A DNA stretch of 39,978 nucleotides from Planctomycetota bacterium (GTDB lineage Bacteria; Planctomycetota; Phycisphaerae; UBA1845): positions 1-39,978 of the forward strand of contig JAJRYY010000012.1 of assembly GCA_024275565.1 (NCBI GenBank), written 5' to 3'. Position 1 is the stretch's first letter. Every line of letters starts with the position of its first letter. Made by a program: the position numbers and the translations under genes. The notes below the pieces were generated by a model that saw only the letters and a list, made by a program, of their open reading frames with translations, was not told where the DNA came from and ran no database searches. This document shows, one piece after another, positions 34,822 through 39,978 of the stretch.

Positions 34822-35505
34822 TCACCAGGGACGAATGCGGATGGCTTTGGGCGTGGTGGGGCAGTGATACTGACACACGCCGCAGCCCACGCAGCCAGGA
34901 TTCTGGACGATGGGAAGCCGGGGAAGCTTCGGAAGCTTCGGAAGCTCCGGAAGTTTCGGAAGCTCGGGCAGCTCACCATCGGGAATGCGGATGGCGGACG
35001 ATCCAAGCGGGCAGAGATCGAAGCAGATCGTGCAGTCCTCGTCTGTTTGCGAGGAATCGCCATCCAGGCCGAGGTTGCGGACACATACGTCAGGCGACAC
35101 TTCAGCAATCCCCATCCGTATCAGACCAGGCGCGGATACGAGCCGAAGCGCTCCGGAGGGGCACGCCTTCATGCAGGCAAGATCGTCACAGACCACGCAG
35201 GGAGCGGCGTCCGGGTTGATGAGCGGCGTGTTGATCTTCTGCTGGTTGTTGTCTGGATTGAGCACGATGGCGCTTGCCGGGCAGGCATCTGCACAGGATC
35301 CGCAACGCATGCACGTTTCGAGGAAGGAGGTCTCCTGGATGGCGCCGGGAGGCCTGAGAAGCTGGGGCGATTCTGAAAGGTGAAAGCGATCGTCGATCGC
35401 GTCCGCCAGCGGGCCAAGCATCTTCGCCATGGATTCTCGGAAAAAGTCGCGTCGCTGGGATGGTGGATCGGGCATGGTCGTCGTAACGCAATCAGTCGAT
35501 GGCAC
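34822..35505 (-). CDS. NapG/MauM-like polyferredoxin
   Basis: 227 residues (215-217 if the ATG at 35475 is used). Four [4Fe-4S]-type Cys clusters are present: CMRCGSCADACP, CVVCDDLACMKACP, CTICFDLCP and CVGCGVCQYHCP. The start RRDFFRESMAKM resembles the twin-arginine motif of NapG-like proteins, but the hydrophobic stretch that should follow is missing, so export is doubtful. Before the last cluster lies a Leu/Pro/Glu/Lys tandem repeat (LPELPKLPELPKLPKLPRLP). Its role would be electron transfer in a membrane-associated redox chain; the partner is not in the window. It is unlinked to the bzd cluster and unlikely to be its ferredoxin. Confidence 0.8.
   Translation of the reverse strand: MPSTDCVTTTMPDPPSQRRDFFRESMAKMLGPLADAIDDRFHLSESPQLLRPPGAIQETSFLETCMRCGSCADACPASAIVLNPDNNQQKINTPLINPDAAPCVVCDDLACMKACPSGALRLVSAPGLIRMGIAEVSPDVCVRNLGLDGDSSQTDEDCTICFDLCPLGSSAIRIPDGELPELPKLPELPKLPKLPRLPIVQNPGCVGCGVCQYHCPTTPKAIRIRPW
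34915..34970 (+). repeat. 9-bp in-frame tandem repeat in the polyferredoxin gene
   Basis: GGAAGCTTC-like 9-bp units repeat about six times (GGAAGCTTC, GGAAGCTTC, GGAAGCTCC, GGAAGTTTC, GGAAGCTCG). Read on the minus strand they encode the LPELPKLP stretch. A similar repeat lies at 10740-10775. Confidence 0.75.
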
Positions 35506-35633
35506 CTGGTCCGAGTCGTGGCTGCAAGGGAGCGGTTTTCAAAGTGTCCGTCCCTTCAGATCTCCCGCACTGGTCGCCTTCAGGGTCACGGTTTGGATAA
35601 GCGAAAACGGTCATGAGTACGCGCTCAGTCCCA

Positions 35634-36767
35634 TCACCGTTTGACGCGGCTGACGAGGCCCTGGGCGGACGTTTTGATGCCCTTCACGGCGCTGGCGAGC
35701 GATTCGCGGTTGGGGGCGTATTCCATGGCGATGTCGTAATAGATTTTCTCATTCTCGATCATCTCAGCCAGCGAATGCGTGAAGTTCCGCATCCCTTCCT
35801 GCGTACTCTGTGCGATGATCGCGGGCATATCCTCATCCTCACCGCGACGGATCTTGTCGCGGACCGTTCCGTTGTTGAGCAGAACCTCCGTGGCGGGCAC
35901 GCGAGCACCCTCTGCAATCCCCGGCAGCAACCGCTGACACATAATAGCAGTGAGACTGTTGGCCAGCGACGAACGGATAAAATCGTGCTCGTCGTGTGCG
36001 AAAAATTCCAGGATACGGGCGAAGGTCTGCGCAGCGTCCGAACAGTGGATGGACCCGAGCACGAGGTGACCAGTCTCAGCCGACTGAATCGCAGCCAGCA
36101 TGGTCTCCTTATCACGCATCTCGCCGATGAGGATAACATCAGGATCCTGGCGAACGACGTATCGCAACGCATCGGAATAGGTGGGGATGTCGATGCCAAT
36201 CTCGCGCTGACTCAGAATCGCTTTGGCGGGTTTGAACACATACTCGACCGGATCCTCGATCGTGATAATGTGGACCCCCCGATGCTCATTCACATATTGA
36301 AGGAGCGCCGCCAGCGTGGAGCTTTTTCCGCTCCCTGTCACACCGCTGACCAGAATAAGCCCCGAATGGGCCTTGGCAATCGTCTCCTCATAGACCGGAG
36401 GCAACTGCAAACCCTCGAACGAGGGAATCTCACTCTGAACGCGACGGACGGCAGCGTGCATCTCAGTACTCGCCCGAAACACGTTGATGCGGTAGCGATC
36501 GCCGGATTCGCCATGGAAGGAAAAGTCGAGGTCGCCCCCTTCGTCATACTCCTTGCGTCGTGCTTCGGGAACGACCTCCCGGAACATAGCCTCCACGAAC
36601 TCCGATGTCGGAATAGCCGGCAATTCGACCTGTCGAAGCTGACCTGCCACACGATAAAACGGTGCATAACCCACCTTGACATGAAGGTCGCTGGCGCCAA
36701 AACGCGACATCCCCAATAGCAGGTTTTCAATCGTATCCTTCGGCGACGCGGGCGCAGGTACAGTCAT
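35634..36767 (-). CDS. pilT: Type IV pilus retraction ATPase PilT
   Basis: 377 residues, full length for PilT. It has a PAS-like N-terminal domain (DLHVKVGYAPFYRVAGQL, ~21-38), Walker A SGVTGSGKSSTLAAL (~146-160), the Asp box ITIEDPVEYVF, Walker B DVILIGEMRD and the His box TGHLVLGSIHCSDAAQT. It is a hexameric cytoplasmic motor that disassembles pilin during twitching. No pilin or pilB gene lies in the window, so here it stands alone, upstream on the same strand of nothing but the polyferredoxin gene and downstream of a coiled-coil gene. Confidence 0.93.
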   Translation of the reverse strand: MTVPAPASPKDTIENLLLGMSRFGASDLHVKVGYAPFYRVAGQLRQVELPAIPTSEFVEAMFREVVPEARRKEYDEGGDLDFSFHGESGDRYRINVFRASTEMHAAVRRVQSEIPSFEGLQLPPVYEETIAKAHSGLILVSGVTGSGKSSTLAALLQYVNEHRGVHIITIEDPVEYVFKPAKAILSQREIGIDIPTYSDALRYVVRQDPDVILIGEMRDKETMLAAIQSAETGHLVLGSIHCSDAAQTFARILEFFAHDEHDFIRSSLANSLTAIMCQRLLPGIAEGARVPATEVLLNNGTVRDKIRRGEDEDMPAIIAQSTQEGMRNFTHSLAEMIENEKIYYDIAMEYAPNRESLASAVKGIKTSAQGLVSRVKR

Positions 36768-36881
36768 TCAATCAGCCTCAATGAGCTTCGAACGGTTATC
36801 ACGGCTATTTCCCGGATATCCCGACCAATACCAGATACCCTGTCTAATTCCAGATGTCCTGTCTATATGGTCAGATACCCT

Positions 36882-37703
36882 CTATCTGGTAAACAATACA
36901 ACCAGCGTAGCGATCGACAAACACGATGCAATCGCAATCGCGACACCGAACAGGATCGAAAATTTCTTGTTCTGATCGCTGATGAGGCCGACAAGTCGCT
37001 CGTCCCGATCCGCCGCGGCAGCCTGGAATTGCTTGAGCGTATCCACCGACGCTGTGGAGCTTTGACTGAGCGTCGCCACAGTTTCGCGGAACCGATCCAT
37101 AGATTCCGTCGCAAATTTCTGAGTCTTGGCTGCTGCACTGAACTGCTCACGAACCACACCGATCGTCTCACGTTGCGTCTCGATAAAATTCGGCAGCTCG
37201 GAAACAGTGTCGTCCCATTGTGCAACACGGGCGTTGGCTGCTTCAAATTGCTCGGCAATGGCAGCCAGCTGGGTCTGCTGATTGTGAAGCCCCTGCGGCA
37301 GTTCCGACACCGTCTGTGCCAATGCAAGCAACGCTTCATTCGACTGCCGCGTGCGTTCGTCCTGTGCTTTAAGATGTTTGTCGATCGAGCCAATAAGGGT
37401 CGTCAGCGTACTGAACCCCTCTTCTAGCCTCTGGATGGTCTGCTGCTGGGTGCGACGTTTCGGAAGAAATGAGCTGACAGAATCAGCAGATTAGTCCGAG
37501 ATGTCGGTGATCGGGTTGATCAACCCATCGCCACCGATTCTGCGATCACCCATCTTACCATCACCGAGGACGCCGTCACTGCCATCGCCAGCAACACCCT
37601 CGCCAATCTCACCAACAGAACCGACATGCTCCGCGACAGGCTGAGTGGAATTGTCTTTGAACCAATGTGCGACGCGTGTGAAAAACGATTGCTCCTGAAT
37701 CAT
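36882..37703 (-). pseudogene. Coiled-coil membrane-anchored protein, interrupted by an in-frame TAA
   Basis: A reading frame begins at 37703 with MIQEQSFFTRVAHWFKD, runs 70 residues (Gly/Asp-rich after residue 30) and stops at a TAA at 37491-37493. The same frame then continues open for 203 codons without any ATG or GTG near its beginning: SSFLPKRRTQQQTIQRLEEGF, a long Gln/Glu-rich coiled coil, and a C-terminal transmembrane helix (ILFGVAIAIASCLSIATLVVLF). The only alternative start is a TTG at 37331, deep in the coiled coil. This looks like one gene of ~273 residues split by a nonsense codon. Function unknown; a tail-anchored cell-envelope protein is a guess. It lies just upstream of pilT. 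Confidence 0.6.
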
Positions 37704-37922
37704 GACACACTCCTCATCCGAGATAGGGGGCTGTCACTCACTGCCTCCTTGCATATATCGTGCAGCCTGCGCCCAATCGTATCATTCCACGCAGGCAGGG
37801 TCAACGTAAACTTTTGTCAACATTGATGATGCGAACAAATGTCGGTGATGGAAACCAGGACAATTCCTCACCCGTCCACGTCGACTCGGAGACATCGAAC
37901 GCAAAAGTGCCATTCACTGGCA

Positions 37923-39632
37923 CTAATCCGCCAGCAATTCCAGCTCGCTCTGAACCAGATCCATCAGTGGACCAAGCGTCTCACTCGAAAAGTCGAATTT
38001 CAGACCAGCCGCCGCAAACAACTCCGGAAGTGGTCGACTCCCGCCAAGCGACAACGCAGACCGATAACCCGCAAGCGCCTTCGAAAGATCTTCACGCGAA
38101 TGACGCCAAAGCTGCAACGCACCCAACTGGGCAATCCCATATTCAACGTAATAAAACGGAACCTCGAACAGGTGTAATTGACGCTGCCAGCTTCGCAGCG
38201 GGACATCCTCATACCCTGCATAATCCTCAAGACCCCCGAACCGCTCGTGCAACCCCATCCACGCCTCGCAACGCTCATCACGCGTATGCCCCGGATGCGT
38301 GTACATCCAGTGCTGAAACGCGTCGATCGTCGCAACCCACGGAAAAAGCGTCACAATCCCCTCAAGCTGCTGACGCTTCGCCCGACGCAGTTCCTCACCC
38401 TCATAAAACACGTCAAAATGCTCATACGCCAGCATCTCCATCCCCATCGACGCGACCTCGGCAAATTCGATCGGCGAACTTCTATAATGAATCAACGGCT
38501 CATTCCGGCAGAAAACAGCATGAAAAGCATGGCCAGCCTCATGGATCAGTGTCCGGACATCACGCTGCAACCCGACAGAATTCATAAAGATGAACGGGCG
38601 ACGACTCTCGTGATACGTCGACTGATACCCCCCCGGAGCCTTTCCCTTCCGACTGTCCAGATCAAGCTCACCACCATCCGACATCGCCTGAAACATACGC
38701 CCAAGTTCCGGATCAAGGCGATCAAAAATCGTCCTGCATTTGGAGACCAGTTCATCAACATCCTCAAATGGCTTGAGCGAAGGACGATTCTTCACATCCA
38801 CCGAAAGATCCCACGGACGCAGCGTTTCAACACCCAGCGACTTCCGACGCGTCTCATGCAAAGTACGCACGAGCGGCACACACGTTTCCTCGATGGCCTT
38901 ATGAAACGCGAGGCAGTCATCTGCATTGTAATCGAACCGCTCCCGTTTCTTGAACGCCAAGGCACGGTAGTCCGGCAGATTCGCATTGCCGGCCATCGCA
39001 TGACGCAGCTTGAAAAGTTCGTCGAAAATGTCCTCAATCGCATCGCCATCCTGCATCCGACGCCGCACGCTCAGCTCCCACACCTCCTGCCGAACGCCAC
39101 GATCCGGGCTTTCCAGGAAGACGCCCAACTGCGGTAGCGTCAGTTCCCGACCATCATACGTCACCATCATCGCACCGATCAGCTCCTGATACTTCTGCTG
39201 ATACCTCGCCTCCTCCACCTCCAGCGGAATATTCTCCTCCCGGAACAATTCCAGCTGATTCCGAACGCTGCGATCCAGGACAGCCAAACGCTCCATCGGC
39301 CCAAATCTGGCAATCATCTCGACGTATCGCCTGTCCAGTTCATACCACCTGGGCTTGCATTTCGGCTCGATCTCCTCCACGAACTCAAGGTAGGCCCGCT
39401 TCCGCGCGTCATCGTCCGTCTGACAGGTCATCCGCACGTATCGATCCGTACCAACCTCATCGATACACGACGCCAGTTCGCTCTGACGCAACAACCAGCC
39501 CAGAACCGCCTCCCCAGAGTCGACAGCCTCGTTTTCGAGCGCCGTAAAATAACCCTCAATCTCGCTCCAGCTATTCAATCTCGCATCATCAGCCACAAAT
39601 TCTCGCGGAAATTCCGTCTGCGTCGTTGTCAT
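37923..39632 (-). CDS. M3-family oligoendopeptidase (PepF-like)
   Basis: 569 residues, close to the ~600 of oligoendopeptidase F. The zinc-binding motif HEAGH (~362-366, in TLIHEAGHAFHAVF) is complete, and the downstream ligand Glu lies in SSPIEFAEVASMGMEML. The upstream M3 substrate-binding stretch (GGYQSTYHESRRPFIFMN) and the C-terminal FYYVEYGIAQLGALQLW region are as in the family. No signal peptide, so it is cytoplasmic, degrading short peptides. The start MTTTQTEFP is preferred as the first ATG; bzdO also begins MTTTQTE, a coincidence of note. Confidence 0.93.
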   Translation of the reverse strand: MTTTQTEFPREFVADDARLNSWSEIEGYFTALENEAVDSGEAVLGWLLRQSELASCIDEVGTDRYVRMTCQTDDDARKRAYLEFVEEIEPKCKPRWYELDRRYVEMIARFGPMERLAVLDRSVRNQLELFREENIPLEVEEARYQQKYQELIGAMMVTYDGRELTLPQLGVFLESPDRGVRQEVWELSVRRRMQDGDAIEDIFDELFKLRHAMAGNANLPDYRALAFKKRERFDYNADDCLAFHKAIEETCVPLVRTLHETRRKSLGVETLRPWDLSVDVKNRPSLKPFEDVDELVSKCRTIFDRLDPELGRMFQAMSDGGELDLDSRKGKAPGGYQSTYHESRRPFIFMNSVGLQRDVRTLIHEAGHAFHAVFCRNEPLIHYRSSPIEFAEVASMGMEMLAYEHFDVFYEGEELRRAKRQQLEGIVTLFPWVATIDAFQHWMYTHPGHTRDERCEAWMGLHERFGGLEDYAGYEDVPLRSWQRQLHLFEVPFYYVEYGIAQLGALQLWRHSREDLSKALAGYRSALSLGGSRPLPELFAAAGLKFDFSSETLGPLMDLVQSELELLAD

Positions 39633-39978
39633 AAGTTCAATATTCCCAATAGGTTACGATGTTTCCTCGCGTTCGATCAAAACCTGCAAACGCGGAGTCT
39701 ATGCGATACTTATCGGTCATCCAAGGTCCAGCCAACCGTCACGTTTGCATCAGTACCATGGCACCTCACCCCCGTTTCCGCTCGCCTGCAAACAAATCAA
39801 AAACAATTCACACAGCTGCGAGCCTGTGACATCTGGCGCAAGCTATTATCGGACAGTAGCTTGTGGGAATACGGCTAATATTCATGGTTTTGAATTGACG
39901 AAACCGATATGTTGGGGTAGAGTTGTCTTTGGCCCACCAAATGTAGTGGATGGCTCGAAGTCGCACAAAAGTGGCAAA
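39633..39978. other. Gene-free right end
   Basis: No gene is seen in 346 bp. It holds an inverted repeat CAAGCTA-N11-TAGCTTG (39839-39863) and a promoter-like sequence. A gene on the plus strand probably begins just outside the window. Confidence 0.55.
39895..39923 (+). promoter_or_regulatory. Sigma70-like promoter pointing out of the window
   Basis: TTGACG at 39895-39900, a 17-bp spacer and TAGAGT at 39918-39923 make a good -35/-10 pair. The nearest plus-strand gene would lie beyond base 39978. Confidence 0.5.

Noticed and set aside
34822..35505. Polyferredoxin as electron donor to benzoyl-CoA reductase
   Set aside because: It is 14 kb from the cluster, of NapG type with four clusters, and separated by unrelated genes.
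37760..38587. 275-codon plus-strand frame
   Set aside because: Antisense to the M3 peptidase for most of its length; the front part has no support.

Overview
The window most likely comes from a free-living, anaerobic or facultatively anaerobic bacterium of the Planctomycetota, perhaps class Phycisphaerae. The phylum call is an inference. It rests on an ECF-type sigma factor divergent from a large Ser/Thr kinase with TPR repeats, on the general protein style, and on gene-free stretches full of short repeats. No rRNA, tRNA, CRISPR array or phage gene was seen.

The centre of the window is an aromatic-degradation locus. From about 20,150 down to 2,028, fifteen genes run on the minus strand with short spacers or overlaps. 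They encode, in transcription order: 6-oxocyclohexene-carbonyl-CoA hydrolase (oah), a short-chain dehydrogenase, dienoyl-CoA hydratase (dch), 6-hydroxycyclohexene-carbonyl-CoA dehydrogenase (had), a second BcrB-like subunit with its own BcrA-type ATPase, a three-part fusion protein ending in an AMP-forming acyl-CoA ligase, a 3-hydroxyacyl-CoA dehydrogenase/enoyl-CoA hydratase fusion (frameshifted in this sequence), the four subunits of an ATP-dependent class I benzoyl-CoA reductase in the Azoarcus order bzdN-O-P-Q, a small Cys-containing protein, and the molybdenum-hydroxylase maturation factors xdhC and mocA. Divergently, on the plus strand, lie a tetR-family regulator and a two-gene molybdenum hydroxylase resembling 4-hydroxybenzoyl-CoA reductase. 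Together these suggest this route: aromatic acid to CoA thioester, removal of a para-hydroxyl by the Mo enzyme, reductive dearomatisation, hydration, oxidation, ring hydrolysis to 3-hydroxypimelyl-CoA, then beta-oxidation. A dedicated ferredoxin, a ferredoxin-reducing enzyme and a thiolase are not in the window.

The flanks are more ordinary. On the left is the 3' part of a gene with a C-terminal HEPN-like domain, then about 800 bp of repeats and hairpins. From 25.5 to 30 kb are a small unknown gene, the sigma factor and the kinase. From 30 to 36.8 kb are a secreted M28 peptidase, recJ, metK, a 158-bp MITE-like element, a NapG-like polyferredoxin and pilT. Beyond them are a coiled-coil membrane-protein gene broken by an in-frame stop and an M3 oligopeptidase. 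The right end holds a sigma70-like promoter pointing out of the window.

Short tandem duplications (9 to 25 bp) recur throughout, both between genes and in interdomain linkers. Two genes look damaged, and either could be sequencing error: a one-base frameshift near 8,808 and a TAA at 37,491.
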